Source: Silurus meridionalis
Taxonomy: Eukaryota > Chordata > Actinopteri > Siluriformes > Siluridae
Direction of reading: 5' to 3'
Assembly (NCBI RefSeq): GCF_014805685.1
Contig: NC_060885.1
Location: forward strand, 18,218,132 to 18,282,131
DNA length: 64,000 nucleotides
Shown here: positions 26,101 through 38,162 of the stretch, piece by piece
How the letters are laid out: each line of letters begins with the position of its first letter
Numbering within the stretch: the first letter of the stretch is position 1
Position numbers and translations under genes: made by a program
The notes under the pieces: generated by a model
What the model saw: the letters and a program-made list of their open reading frames with translations, nothing else
What the model was told of the DNA's origin: nothing
Database searches by the model: none

Positions 26101-26137
26101 CCTTCATGGACAAAAGGCAGGTTTTTGGCAGGGGAAT

Positions 26138-29100
26138 ATGCACAAGCTATGTGTTGCTTGTCTGGGAGCTGAACATTCTAGGTTGGTTCTCAAGGGAGCT
26201 GACTGCGCAGATTGCACTCGCAAGAAAATACGAACACTCCGCTCCTGGAAAGCACTCTGAGTAGGGTGCTCCCGCTCCCCGCGGTTCTGGCTCTGCTTTT
26301 GCTGAGGCAAAGCGGCATTCAAGGACTTGGGACTCACAAGTGGAGAGGGGTTGGAGACTGGCTCGTCCCTTTCGCCTCCCTCACCTTCTGGGTCCAGCGC
26401 CTGATTGCAAGGTTTAGAAGAACGCCTTTTGGTGGTTTCCTTCCTTTGCAAGGAGAGCTCCGCCTCTTTTTCTCTGAGGAGGGGAGGTGGAGGTCTGCGA
26501 GACCCCTTAAAAACTACACCTCAGACAGTCCTTTTGGAGGAGCTCCTAGAGGTAGTTACCCGTGCCGTAGCCAAGCTCGAGAAAGATTGGCCGGCCAATC
26601 AGCAGAAGGCTTGTCCACCTAGTAAGCATGATAAGCGCTTTCTGCAACCCGCGTGACTGCCTCTGCACCAGGGCCTGCCTTTCTTCCCAGACCTTTCTTC
26701 CCAGACACCGAGTTGTTCAGGTCGTGGGCTAGTCCTTATCCTTTCTCTATATTTAAATATATGGACTGAGATACTCTGGTTATGAAGCGAAGCCCGGGTT
26801 GAAGAAACGCTGGCTAGCTATCTCTCACTGGTTGATGATTTGCCTCTCAAAGCCCCAGCAATTCCCACCAAGCCCCTGAGAACCACCTTGGCACTGGTGA
26901 GCTAAGCTTATGTCTCAGCGGGTAAAGCTGCAGGCTCTCTGCACACCATGGCTGTGCTGCAGGCCTATCAAGCTGGTCTGCTGCAGGAGCTAGATGTAGG
27001 AGATGGCTCGGGTAGTCAGAAAGTCCATGAGCTCTGCTGTGCTATAGACCTAGCCTTAGTGCTACCAAAGAGACCGTTAAGGCCATTAGCTGGTCCATGG
27101 CCACCCTCGTCTCGACTGAGAAACACATTTGTCTCACACTGTCAGCTCTTTTTGGTGACACTGTTAATGCACTCGTGGACATGTTTCAGAAGGTTAAAAA
27201 GCATAAAAAGAAGGAGAAAATCAGAATATGTAGAGGGAGGAAGAGAAGGAAAAAGAAGAAAGAGAGAAAGGAAGAAAAGGAATGGCAAGTTTAAATTCAA
27301 ATTGAACACAACCTAAATGAGAATCATCAAGAAATTTAAATTCACCTTAATAAAGGGGTTCGAGCTTAATCATGCATTTTAATAGTTGGTAGAATGGTTA
27401 CTTGCATTGGCTTTGTTGCTAAACAAACGTCCGGATGTGGTTGACATAAGGAGATTCTTAAAGAGTCTGTTAGGAGGGAGTTAGATGTTCTGCCAGGTTC
27501 TTGTGAAGTTCAGAGTAGGAGAAGTTCTTGGAGGTAAAGCTTGCCGGAAGATCTGTCTCAAAGGGTTTGAGTCCTGTCTTGAATATAGGTTCTTAAGTGA
27601 CAATTGGTGGGGGTTCAGGACATTTAAAGGTCCCCTAGCCACACCCATCTTTGGTGGAATGGCCAATGCCAGGCATGAACTTTTAAAGAAAAGTTTTTTT
27701 CATTTTGTGGCCTGCTTACATGTTTATGGTTGGTTTGGAGAACTTATGAAGAACTTAAGAAGAAAAGAGCAGATCATTTTGATGATAGGCATGAAAGAAA
27801 GAGTCAGCATTAAGGCAGAGATACATTAATATACTGGGACATAAGCCTTTAAAGTGTAACTTGTGTTAATACAGAATTATATTCTGGCATATTATATGCA
27901 CCCTTGTTTGGAAAATAAAGAACAGATCATTTTGATATCAATTTTGATATCAAGCATAAAAAAAAGACAGCATCATGGCAGAGATACATTAATAAACCTT
28001 TAAAGTGTAATTATTGTTTAGACAGAGTTAAACACTGAGTTTATAGGACAAGGAGAAAATACATACAACATATGCATACGTCATATAGAATTTGGAACAC
28101 TTCATTATTTATTAAATGACAGAAATGTCTTTTTGTGTGTGTGCTTGTGCCTACTGGAGCCGTGTTATCACTTGAATGCTGAATGCTGACAATGACTTTT
28201 GAGACTCAGGTTCAAGATGCTGACCTTGAAGCAGGTCTTGTCCCAAATCAGGTTCAAGGACAGGTTTGTGACCATAGATCTGAAGGATGCATACTTTAAT
28301 GTATCCATCCTTCCAGCTCACAGGTTCCTGATGTTTGCTTTCGGGGCCGAAGCGTACCAATATCGGTACTGGCCCTGTCAAGGCTTTGGGGTGTCCACAT
28401 TCTAAATTATATAGATGATTTGTTGATACTGGCTCAATCAGAGCAGCTGGCCATCTGGCATAGAGGTGTCACATTACCCACATCAAGGAACTGGGGTTAA
28501 GGCTGAATGGCAAAAAGAGTGTGTTTTCTCCATTACAGAGAACAGACGCATCCCTCACAGCCCTTAAATGAGGGAGATGCCCTCTCGAGGCAAGGGCCGA
28601 GGCCCAGGGAATAGTGACTCCACCCAGATGTGGTGAAGCAAATCTGGAAAGAATTTAAAAGAGCTAAGGTGGACCTGTTTGCAAATCAAGAGACAATGCA
28701 CTGCCCCCCCCCTTTTTTCCTCTAACACCCCTCTAATCCTGGATGCCATGTACACCTTTCCCCCTGTCACACTGCTCCCGGGAGTTCTGGAGAGCATTCG
28801 CTGGGATGGAGTCCGTTTCCTGCTGGTGGCCGAGGCCTCGAGTATGACCTAGAGTGCCTGCATGGGACTTGGCTATTGTCTTGGAGGCCCTGTCAGAGCC
28901 TACCTTTGAGCCTTTGAACAAGGTGCCTTTGAGGTTCCTTACAATTAAGACAGTGTTACTCTTGGCCATCTCCTGTTTCAAGAGAGTAGGCGATTTTCAG
29001 GCCTTCTCTGTGGCCCATTCTATTCTGGAATTTACTCCAGGCTTGGCCAGTGCCTTCATCTTCCCTAAATCAGGGTATGTTCCTAATACCCTAAGTAAAT

Positions 29101-29550
29101 AATAAGTGTGGCTGCCTCTAAGGCTTTGTCCTCTGGAGTTTTCCTCCAAGACATTTGCAACGCTGCAGGCTGGTCCACCTCACTGACCTTGACCTAGCCA
29201 CGATCTCAATGCCATTTCTGGCCTCTCTGTCCTTCGCCCTAGCTGTGCCTATTCACAGTAGGCAGGGATTGGTCAGATGCAGCTGGAGTTCCTGAAGGGG
29301 AACATCTCTAGGTTACGTATGTAACCATTGCCCCCCTAAGGAAACTAGACGTTGTGTCTCTGTGTCGCTGGTTTCACTCCATGTGCTTTTTGATTCCTGG
29401 TCGTGACGTGCCGCATTTTCCATTGGACTGATTACACACGTGATTCAGAATATGGACAACCCAGAAGCATTCCCAAAGCGTTTTTGATGCAGTGTCTTAT
29501 TCCCTCAGGAAAGCATGGTTACATCTGTAACCTGGAGACGTTTCTCCCCC
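26138..29550 (+). mobile_element. DIRS1-like tyrosine-recombinase retrotransposon, decayed
   Basis: Four parts are recognisable in order. Gag-like: 26138-27230, MHKLCVACLGAEH at the start, then ELLEVVTRAVAKLEKDWPAN near 26535 and MAVLQAYQAGLLQELDVG at 26948. Reverse transcriptase: 28199-28440, FVTIDLKDAYFNVSILPAHR and, after a frame break, the catalytic YIDD near 28407. RNase H end: about 28577-28840, including WKEFKRAKVDLFANQETMHC and the LLPGVLESIRWDGVRFLLVA segment. Recombinase: 28854-29240, FLTIKTVLLLAISCFKRVGD. The right end has inverted terminal sequence: GGTTACGTATGTAACC at 29312-29327 against GGTTACATCTGTAACCTGGA at 29517-29536. Stops, deletions and a foreign insert make it dead. It lies in intron 2, sense orientation. 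Confidence 0.8.
27230..28190. other. unexplained insert between Gag and RT parts of the DIRS-like element
   Basis: Starts with a purine-rich AGGAAG/AAAG tract (27230-27290) and then carries about 900 nt with no match to DIRS coding sequence. It has an open frame of 114 codons at 27485-27829 that I do not recognise. AGAGATACATTAATA occurs twice, near 27817 and 27981, so part of it is internally duplicated. It could be a separate transposon or shuffled sequence. Confidence 0.4.
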
Positions 29551-31690
29551 CCATTTTGAATAGAAACGTCTGTATAAGTTCTCCCCTGTTTAGCTTTGTA
29601 CTTTCATAAGAAAAGATGGATCAAATGTATTATCAGCGCAGGTTGTTTAATCACAGGTTGAGAGGATTCTTTGTTCCCTCTCTAGTGGGAAATGAAGTAT
29701 ACTTGGCTACATTTAAGGGACTTCATTGGCCACTTTTTGGAGTTGTGTGCTGTATTTTTTGATGTGAATTGAACTTTGCTATTTAGTTATACATTTACTG
29801 GAACACCAGGGTTCCCTGGTTTGATTTTGATCTTAGAATTCTGTGCATATTCAATACGTACAATTGGGTTTTTACCACATTCTCCCTGGTTTTCTTCCAC
29901 CTAACAAAAACGTGCAATTGAGGGGATAATTTGCCCCTAGCTATAAAAAAAGTATTAATGAGTGTGTGCATGTGTGTACTTAGTGACCAGTAATGGACAG
30001 GTGCTTCTCCCTGGGCTTTATGTCTAACATTTCCATGATAGGCTCCAGATTCTTCACACTCCTGACCAGCTAGCCAAGCCTCACTGCATTTCATGACAGT
30101 TATTTATTAATACGTGTTCATAGACACGAATCAATAAATGTCACTGAGGTATTTCAATAGGAAGTATTTTTGGTGCCTCCACCAAAGTTTTCTTTCTGCC
30201 ACTGGATACCAAAGAGGCAGTATTTTTTTTCTGTTTGTTATTGATTTTTTTTATCTTTAAGCACTATTACTCAACATTTAAGCAGGAGATTTTATTATGT
30301 TTTTATTGCTTTATATTCGGTAAGCTATTCACTATTATAAACCATTGTCAGTGGTTCCTTCCAGTCAAAATACAGTAAATATAGTTTCCCGGTTAATTAA
30401 GAGACACACACATTTATTACAGTATTACCCTAACCCTTAGCCTAACCCTTATAGTATATTTTCTTGGGTGGATGTTTATGTCAGATAGACAGTGTTCCAG
30501 TCTTTATAGCTTCTTTAGTAATAGAAAATGTGGTTGGTGTCCCTATTCCTTCCTTTGTAGATAAGCAGAGATAAACATATACTATATGATTATATTACAC
30601 AAAAACTGCACTACACAAATAATTGTGTAATCTTGGCCATCACACACATGTTTTTCAAACATCCCACTTTAGATTTGTGAAATCGTACATGGTTCACTGA
30701 GACTGTGTCCTTGTCCATTAGTTTATTATATTTATGGTGGTCATTAAAACTTATCAATCAGATCTGAATCATTTGCCAGAATTAGGGCTAGACGAAAAGA
30801 GTGAATTGCATTTTAGCATTTCTACTTAATGTCTGAGTTAGGACAAAGAAAGAAAAGCAAGGACAATATAAATGGAAATGTATACCCTTCTTTGCAGTTT
30901 GGCTAAATAAGAAGCAATGTGTTGATATAAAAGGAATACAAGCTGAAAATTGTAAACATTAATCCATGATTTCTTTGTACAATTTATACTTATTTTGATT
31001 GTTTATTAGCAACATTTTCTGATTAGGAATATATTGATAGGATGAGAAATCTCTCAATTTTTTATAAAGTATTATTTATGTGTACAAAGAATAATGTACA
31101 TGTATGTAGTGTACACAAGTTAAGTCTAAGTACAAATGTGGCTACTATAAATGCTACATAGTTTATTAAATACATATTATGTATAATGTATAATTTTAAA
31201 TACATGTATAATTTTGTGGATATCTTACACTTATTTTATTATTGGAAATAAATAACTGCAATAACTGCAACAGAGTTATCATGATTTTATGGTTGATCAT
31301 TTAACCCTATTGTGTTTTTATTATTATTACAAGAAGTGGGTCAGTGTGTGAAAGAAAACATGAATAGTTGTGTAAAGTAGAATGTTTCCTTTCTTGACTT
31401 GAAGAGTCATAACTTCCTGTGCATGGCTCAAAGGTCATGTTACTTATACATGACTTCCTGCTCCTTTGGATCATTAGTGCTGTGGGACACATTGTAAAAG
31501 AACACATTGTTTGACCTAAATTCTGACCCTGAACTTCCTATCGCCATTTCTGCAGGCCTTATTGGGGTGAAAGTGTGTGAGTATGAACACATCCTGTTAG
31601 CAACAGCTGGCCCACATCCTGTTAGCAACAATGTGTATATATGAGTTCATGAATAAGGCTTATGAGCAGCCAAGCTTAATCCAGCTGATA
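29551..31690. other. intron 2, middle
   Basis: AT-rich, non-coding. A 17-bp direct repeat (ACATCCTGTTAGCAACA) occurs twice near 31588-31631. A short TTACCCTAACCCTTAGCC phrase near 30425 is too short to be telomeric. Nothing else is recognised. Confidence 0.5.
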
Positions 31691-33345
31691 TATACAGTGG
31701 ATATACAATGTTTTCAGACTCCATTGTATTTTTTTTTTGTGACATGAAAATATAAATGAATCCAAGATAAATCATTTGAGAACTTTTTCCATCCTTAATG
31801 TAAAATTGCAACATATAAAAATTAAGTGGAAAAAGAACAAAAATATTTGAAAGAAAAATCAAAAAATTAAAAGTTTGGAAACACCTGGTCTTTTATAATT
31901 TTTTTGCATATTCCTTTTGTTTATATGCAACAAACTAGGTACTTTAACAGTATGAAGATTTACTTTCCAAACAAATATATAAATGAACAGAAACTTTATT
32001 TTATTGAAAAATCGTCCCTTAGCATGAATAACAGCCTTATACACTTGGCATCCAGACAGTGAGTTTCTCCAAATTCAGCTGAAATACTTTGCAATGCATC
32101 TTATACATTTTGCCAAAGGTGTTCTTCTCTAGTTGGATATGTCTTTCTGACTTAATCCAATTTATCAGTTCAATAGGATTTAGGTTTACTGTTTAGGGCA
32201 GGCAAGTCCCTGGAAGATAACACTCCAACCAACTGTTTGCTCTCTGAATAACACTTACAGAGCTTGGACGTATGCATTAGTCTACGCGGTATGCATTAGT
32301 CTACGGGGATTTAGTCTTGTATGGTGAAGTTCCAGCTTACTGCAGTCCAGTTAATGTCCAGTAAAATTGAAGTATGAAATGGTAGCCATGCTGGTTGAGT
32401 TTTCCTTTAAGCTGGAATGTCTCGAACCTTCTCTGATTTAAAACAATTTCAAACCATTAAGCTTCCATTTTCATGTTTGACTGTTGGTGTGATGCAGTCT
32501 GGCAAACTCTTCTTTCCTGTCCTCCGTCTTACATAAGCTAAATGTCAAACTTTCTTTTAGTCAGTCAATGTTCAATTTGTGTGTGTATTTGCCTTTTACC
32601 TAGTTTGTTGTATATAAAAAAAAGGAACGTGTCTCAAAAACAATAAAAAACTAGGTGTTTCCAATTTTTTTACAGCTACTGTACTAAAAGTTACGACAAC
32701 CTGTTTGCATATATTGTTTAAATTTTACATTGATTAAATGATGCTCATCTTTGTTTTTCAACAATGTTAGAAGGTTTGTTTGGTTTTAGAAAAATCATCA
32801 CCAAAAAAAAAAAAAAAAACAGTATACCCATTGTGCAGCATGGTGGTGACTTTAGACGTGCTTTTCTTCAGCCAAAACTGTGTTTTTTATCAGGACAAGG
32901 GGAATAATAAATAGCTATAAAATTCCAGACAATTTTTGTGCATAGCCTTCAGGTGCCGTGAGCTCACAATGAAAAGGAATTTAACCTTTCAGCACAACAA
33001 TGACCAAAAGCATGCATTCTAATCAACAAAGGAGTGGCTTAACCAAAAGAAAAAAATCAATATTTTGCTGGAAGCGGGCTCTGCACAGGAGATGCCCGTA
33101 CAATTTAAAGGATCTAGTTTTTGCAAGAAAAGTGATACAATATTGGCAAGTAAAGATATGCTGTACTGAGAGATTCTTATCCAACATGATAAAACCTTCG
33201 GCACTAAGATGATAGAGAGGTTTAATTAAACCAAAAGGCGCTTAAACGAAGTATCTGTTCAGGTGTGTGCACACTTATGCAACTAGATTATTGTAAGTTG
33301 CATTATTATTTTTACCTTTAAAAAAGTTATACTTTTTCACTTGAG
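31691..33345 (+). mobile_element. Tc1-like element (outer), interrupted by another Tc1
   Basis: The left end TACAGTGGATATAC at 31691 and the adjacent AGATAAATCATTTGAGAACT match the terminal region of a fish Tc1 family. The right half, about 32830-33300, follows the order of the transposase 3' half: GTGGTGACTTTAGACGTGCT, AGCACAACAATGACC, AAAGGAGTGGCTTAACCAAA. It then shows the 3' flank motif GTGTGCACACTTATGCAACT at 33264. Many stops. The outer right terminal repeat is not visible. A second Tc1-type element occupies about 31855-32691. Confidence 0.75.
31855..32691 (-). mobile_element. inner Tc1-like element nested in the outer one
   Basis: Terminal inverted sequence TTGGAAACACCT (31875-31886) faces AGGTGTTTCCAA (32653-32664), the known subterminal motif of a different fish Tc1 family whose ends read AAGTTTGGAAACACC. 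The interior has only scattered transposase-like phrases on the minus strand, so it is shrunken and inactive. A 19-bp tandem duplication (GTATGCATTAGTCTACG-like) lies near 32269-32306. Confidence 0.65.
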
Positions 33346-33479
33346 GGTAAAAACAAGTCCTACCAGGATGTATGTTGCTAATAGCTATTTCTAGATTTGA
33401 ATTATAACTTTGACTGATGGTTGATGGGATGGAATTGGAGAACATGCACTGAATATGAGTGAAATTTACCACACATAAA

Positions 33480-33510
33480 ACGTCTCTAGGTAACGTACGT
33501 AACCCTGGTA
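33480..33510. mobile_element. solitary DIRS-type terminal sequence
   Basis: CGTCTCTAGGTAACGTACGT followed by AACCCTGGTATG closely resembles the end of the DIRS-like element at 29304-29330 (CATCTCTAGGTTACGTATGT), with no DIRS body beside it. Confidence 0.55.
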
Positions 33511-33559
33511 TGTAACCGGAAAAGCATGATGACACCGGTGTCCTGGAAAGACACAAATG

Positions 33560-34078
33560 TCCTGGAGAGATGTATGAAATTGAAGTATGAAAACTATCAA
33601 CAATGTAGAACAGAACACCGGGTTAGCTTTTAGCTTCCTGGTGGAGCTTCAACAGATTGGAGTTGCTGTTTATCACAGTAGATATGAGCTTCGAACCAGA
33701 AAGACACAGCTTACATTTGACTTAAAAGTTTTTGTCTTTATACTTAACTAAAGTGAAATAATAAGCATATTTCCACTTTGAGAAACTCGTCTTGCTCTCC
33801 CCTCGATTCGCCATTACTGCCGCACAGACCTGAATAAACGGAGACACGCCCACAGCGCGTCTTCTTCGTGTTTACAGTGGTTTATCCACCAATCCTACAA
33901 TGCGTCGCTGCTGTAAGCAAGTTAGGCTGTAGTCTACACTTCAGCCGAAATTAATTCATTTAAAAAAGTAACGGGTAACGCACCATACGGTAACAGTAAC
34001 GAAGTGACTTTATTTTTAAAAGTACCACGTTACAGTATTAGTTACTAGTTACTAGTAACGCGTTACTGCCCAACACTG
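33560..34078. mobile_element. non-autonomous hAT-like fragment
   Basis: The right side (33965-34078) has a run of GTAACGG/GTTACTAGTTACTAGTAA repeats ending ACGCGTTACTGCCCAACACT, the usual end of a fish hAT-type family in reverse. GC-richer sequence lies at 33785-33935. The left end was not found, so the start is approximate. Confidence 0.5.
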
Positions 34079-35535
34079 CCAGACACTAAGTGGCATCTTT
34101 TGTTATGACACTGCTCTCTGGTGAGAACACGTAGAGTTTTGTGTGAAAAACTTGTGTGTGTGGGTGGAGCCAATCGAAAAATCGTGTGTGTTCAGTAGCA
34201 GCTCATAACAGCGTTTTGGCTAAACAGGTCTACATTGTAGCCTCGAACAAAATACATTTTAAGAGGTTATCCAACTTGACCTATGTTATATCCTACTACC
34301 AAGTGATTTCACTTAGACTGTTATTGGTTACCATCTAATATGCAGTTGATACTTGACAACAGTCATACAGTGTACAGTAAAGCAGTTAAATTTTATATAG
34401 ACACATTCAATGTATTATTAATGAAATAATTGGTTGTGTTTTTAGTCAAATTAAGATACCTGTGAACAGCTAAGTGGTACAGTAAACAGGCTGAGCCCAT
34501 GATCCATGATTGTGTACCATCTAAAGAGGCAAGTAAATCCATTAAATATTGCCTAATATCTGTCAAATAGCAACAATAAAAAAGGTAATTCCAAAGAGGT
34601 CATTATTATTTAAAAATAATGAAAGAATATTCAAATTTTGAAGTCACTGCTTATTAAAAAATATTTTATATTGCGCTTTGTAACTTGCTAAACTGGGTAG
34701 TTTAATGTGTTATTTAGTGATACACTGGTGTAACCGTCTGGTGTGAAACTATTTTGATTGATTCTGCACTAAAATGTTAATCTGGTGTCAATATAAATTT
34801 GATTTATTTTACCCAAAGTGCCCTACTGACATATTTTATTATATAGATGCTTGGAATTTCTAATGACAACTCCTCCATTAACTGCTTTAGTTTGTACTGT
34901 AAAGGCTGAGCTACTGTAAGCACATCAGAAATTGGTATTGAGAATTTCTCAGGTTCCAGTATCATATTGAAAATAATAAAATTAGACTGGTGCAACCCTG
35001 GATTTAACGAAAAGGAGATTTAGGTTTTAGGAATGAAGTCAGTGTCCAGTCACCCATGACAGATGAAAGCTATTTCAGGTCAAAGATAGATGGATTTCTT
35101 CCTATCTGCTCAGTTAACCTAGGATTATGTCCTTATTCTCCCTAGATTTTATGAGTCTTTTAATGGTGCTTTTTAAATAGCCAATTTCGACTCATTTTCT
35201 TTGACTATATAGATCATGGAAATGCTGTCCTTCAGCAGTCAAAGATGTCTATTATACTGTGTTTACAAAATGTTCACGAATAGTAGTTTATGATTCACTT
35301 GTGCTCACTGACGGATCATAATTTCAAAATGAAAAAGAAATTACACATTTATTTACCTTATAATATTGTAATTTTGTCATAGTGTGCTTTTACATTAAAT
35401 AACCCACACTTGTTTCATTTTGACAATGACAAACACAGTGACATTTGAACATATTTGTGTTTATGGAACACTACTGAAAGGTTGCTTTTATCTGTTTGGC
35501 TGCTGATAGAATCTCTGACAGAAGGTGGTAGATAG

Positions 35536-35607
<72 letters not shown>

Positions 35608-36080
35608 GAATTTGAAGTGAAAGTTGTTTAACAGAAAGTGTGTTTGGCTCTGAAATGGAGCATGGTGCAAACACATCTGCCACTGCTCACGTGCATGTGC
35701 GGAGTCTTAGCCATGAAAGTGTGATCACACATCACAAACATGCAATCATTCTCCCATTGTGAGCTTCCTCAGCAGGCTAACCATTCATATTCCTTTTCAC
35801 AATGTTAAGTCCTGTTATTCTTTTGTCTTGGCACAAGGTTATTTTTGTTTGTTTCGTTTTTTTGTCGAGGCTTGTAGCAAATCCTATAACCTATGCCACC
35901 ATAAAAAACATAAGAGGGAGAATTTTATAAGAATCATGAGCCAATGCATTTATTCAGTTCATGATTGATAAGAAATTGTCAGGGATTCATTGAAATACAT
36001 TTTCTGATAAATAGCACAGTGTGATACATGTGGCTTTATGTGTGCATAATCCTCTTTAACCTGAACTTGATTTCTTACAG
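34079..36080. other. intron 2, end
   Basis: Non-coding. A GATA/GA compound microsatellite is at 35529-35605. No coding or transposon signal otherwise. Confidence 0.5.
35529..35605. repeat. (GATA)n(GA)n microsatellite
   Basis: About six GATA units followed by about 25 GA units. Confidence 0.97.
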
Positions 36081-36194
36081 ATGGCAAAGTGGAGGTAACA
36101 AAAGAAGACTTGAAGCTGTGCACTATGGGGCCTGGAAAAGTGTTTGGAGAGCTTGCTATCCTTTATAATTGCACGCGAACAGCCACAGTGAAGA
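36081..36194 (+). CDS. prkg1: prkg1 exon 3: CNB-A phosphate-binding cassette
   Basis: Shared exon, 114 nt, residues 142-179 plus one base. It encodes [20 protein letters not shown] and then the phosphate-binding cassette of [20 protein letters not shown]. Gly164-Glu165 would contact the ribose and Arg174 the cyclic phosphate. Thr175 is the residue that favours cGMP over cAMP in this family. All key residues are intact. Donor GTGAGT at 36195 is followed at once by a CA-rich microsatellite that runs to 36298. Confidence 0.97.
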
Positions 36195-36198
36195 GTGA

Positions 36199-36243
36199 GT
36201 ACACAAACACACACGCATGCTTGCACGCACGCACGCGCACACG

Positions 36244-36298
<55 letters not shown>
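36199..36298. repeat. CA-rich microsatellite touching the exon 3 donor
   Basis: Starts within the donor context GTGAGTACAC, passes through GCACGC and CGCGTACAC units, and becomes pure (AC)n from 36246 to 36298. CA repeats near donors can bind hnRNP L. Confidence 0.95.
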
Positions 36299-36301
<3 letters not shown>

Positions 36302-37226
36302 CAGTTCTGTGTTGAGACTTGTGGCCATTTGCCTGTTATCATGTAGTGAGGTGCATGTAAATGAGTTCTTTGACAGTATTGTTCTTTTTGCTAGATTAAA
36401 ATGACCCCAGCCACACTGACATACGGGATACTTATTATTACTTTAACCAAAGGAAGCTCTATGCTCAAACCGGTCTTTGAAGTAGCACAAGCTTTATTTC
36501 ATGCCTGTCTGCTTTCTAATATGTGCACCAACTACAAGTAAAACTGACTTTTACAAATGTTAATAAACCCTATTTATTTTCCTATACTTCACTAAACCTT
36601 TGGGTAGAATCTGAGTAAGATCTGCAGTAACAACACAGTCGGTCTGAAAGAAAGTTTTTTGTCAATTGCAAAATATGTGACTGTTGATAGATAAGTGCAG
36701 GTCTGACTGAAATACTCATATGATGGTGAAAAGACAAATAACATGATTGCTAGTCATCCTATGCATTTTCCTCCCTACATGTAAATCCAGGTGGGGCAGG
36801 GCTCTAACATATACATTATATTGACCTTCAACATATGTTAATCTTCATACAATACTCATTCACAACTCTATGCATTTAAAATTTCATTAAAATTCTGATT
36901 ACCCCACTGAATAACCAACAAAATATCTTGCTATTTTACATAAATACTGATATGCTCTTTATTGTTGCCTTTCTATTATATACTGCATTTGACCTAGCTT
37001 AGAAGTGAAGGGTGGAGCTTAACTCCACTGTGTGTTCGAGGTAGAAAGTAGGGGAAAGAAAAACCATGGAAATATTTATGTTTGTCTTTTGTTTGTAACA
37101 AGCCAGCCAACTTTGATGAGTGATGTACTGTACATTTATTTACTAAAAACTGTAGACATTATAGATCAGAAATGTGTGTGCACCTCAGTGATTTTATTTA
37201 CTATGCAATAACTGTGAAAAATGTAA

Positions 37227-37263
<37 letters not shown>

Positions 37264-37800
37264 TTAATTTATATTATTATTATTATTATCTTAATGTGTC
37301 CTAATGTGACATATGACACAGATAGTACAATAGTTAAGTAAAAAAATATTTCTTCACTTTAAGTCTTAAATTAAGGTAAATTCTTTAATTATAGTGAATT
37401 AGCCACATGCTTAATGTTTTATCATTTCTTCTTTAATTTTGGCACTGGACTAATTGTTGCTCAATTATAGGAGTTTGTGTTGTTCAAAATGTATTAAGTA
37501 TCTAAATTAGATACGAAAACTACGCATATAGATCTAGTGCAAAACTAGAGTGGCTTTGAAACTTGGCGTGGCTGGTTGACACTAGGTAGAAGGAGTAAAT
37601 TATGACAATTTTGTGTCTTTCTTCCTCTAAAATTTAATTAATGCACCCACAAGAAGTTGATGTGGAATGCACAAAGAACATAGAGTCCTCTATTGCAGGC
37701 TTTGGTGATATCAGTAATGCAATGACTGTCATTGTGATAATGTTTTACAAGCTAAATATTATTAGTATGCATATGCTAAGTTTGCATGATAATATATTTG
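36299..37800. other. intron 3, first part
   Basis: Non-coding. A (TTA)n repeat is at 37229-37264. Nothing else is recognised. Confidence 0.5.
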
Positions 37801-38162
37801 ATCCCTGTATGTATTGGGGATAGGTTCCAAGCCTTCCAGTGGATGCATGAAACTGAGGACAGTAGGGAACACTATATACTGTACATGCTGTACATTTTTA
37901 TTATAAAGTGTAATTTATTCTGCAAATTAGGCACAATAGGATATTAACATCACCACTCTTGCGATCTTTGCAAAATATAGTTACTTGAATATAGTTCAAT
38001 ACAAAGTGAGCTGCTCTGAAAAGCAAGATGGCTTAATGACTAACAGCTGGGTAGTGCAGGTAATGTTATTATGCTGGGCAAAGGAACCTTGCAAGAGTTC
38101 ATCACTTTACTCAAAACAAAAAACTTAACTTTAACACGGGACATGGGGGTTTTACTGTATTA
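37800..38162. repeat. possible MITE (mariner-type) in intron 3
   Basis: ATTGGGGATAGGTTCCAAGC, then GGATGCATGAAACTGAGGAC and AGTAGGGAACACTATATACT, ending near 38162 with GGGGGTTTTACTGTA. These phrases resemble a widespread short DNA transposon with TACAGTAAAACCCCC ends. The left end is unclear. Confidence 0.45.

Noticed and set aside
30421..30450. Interstitial telomere repeat
   Set aside because: Only two or three imperfect CCCTAA-like units.
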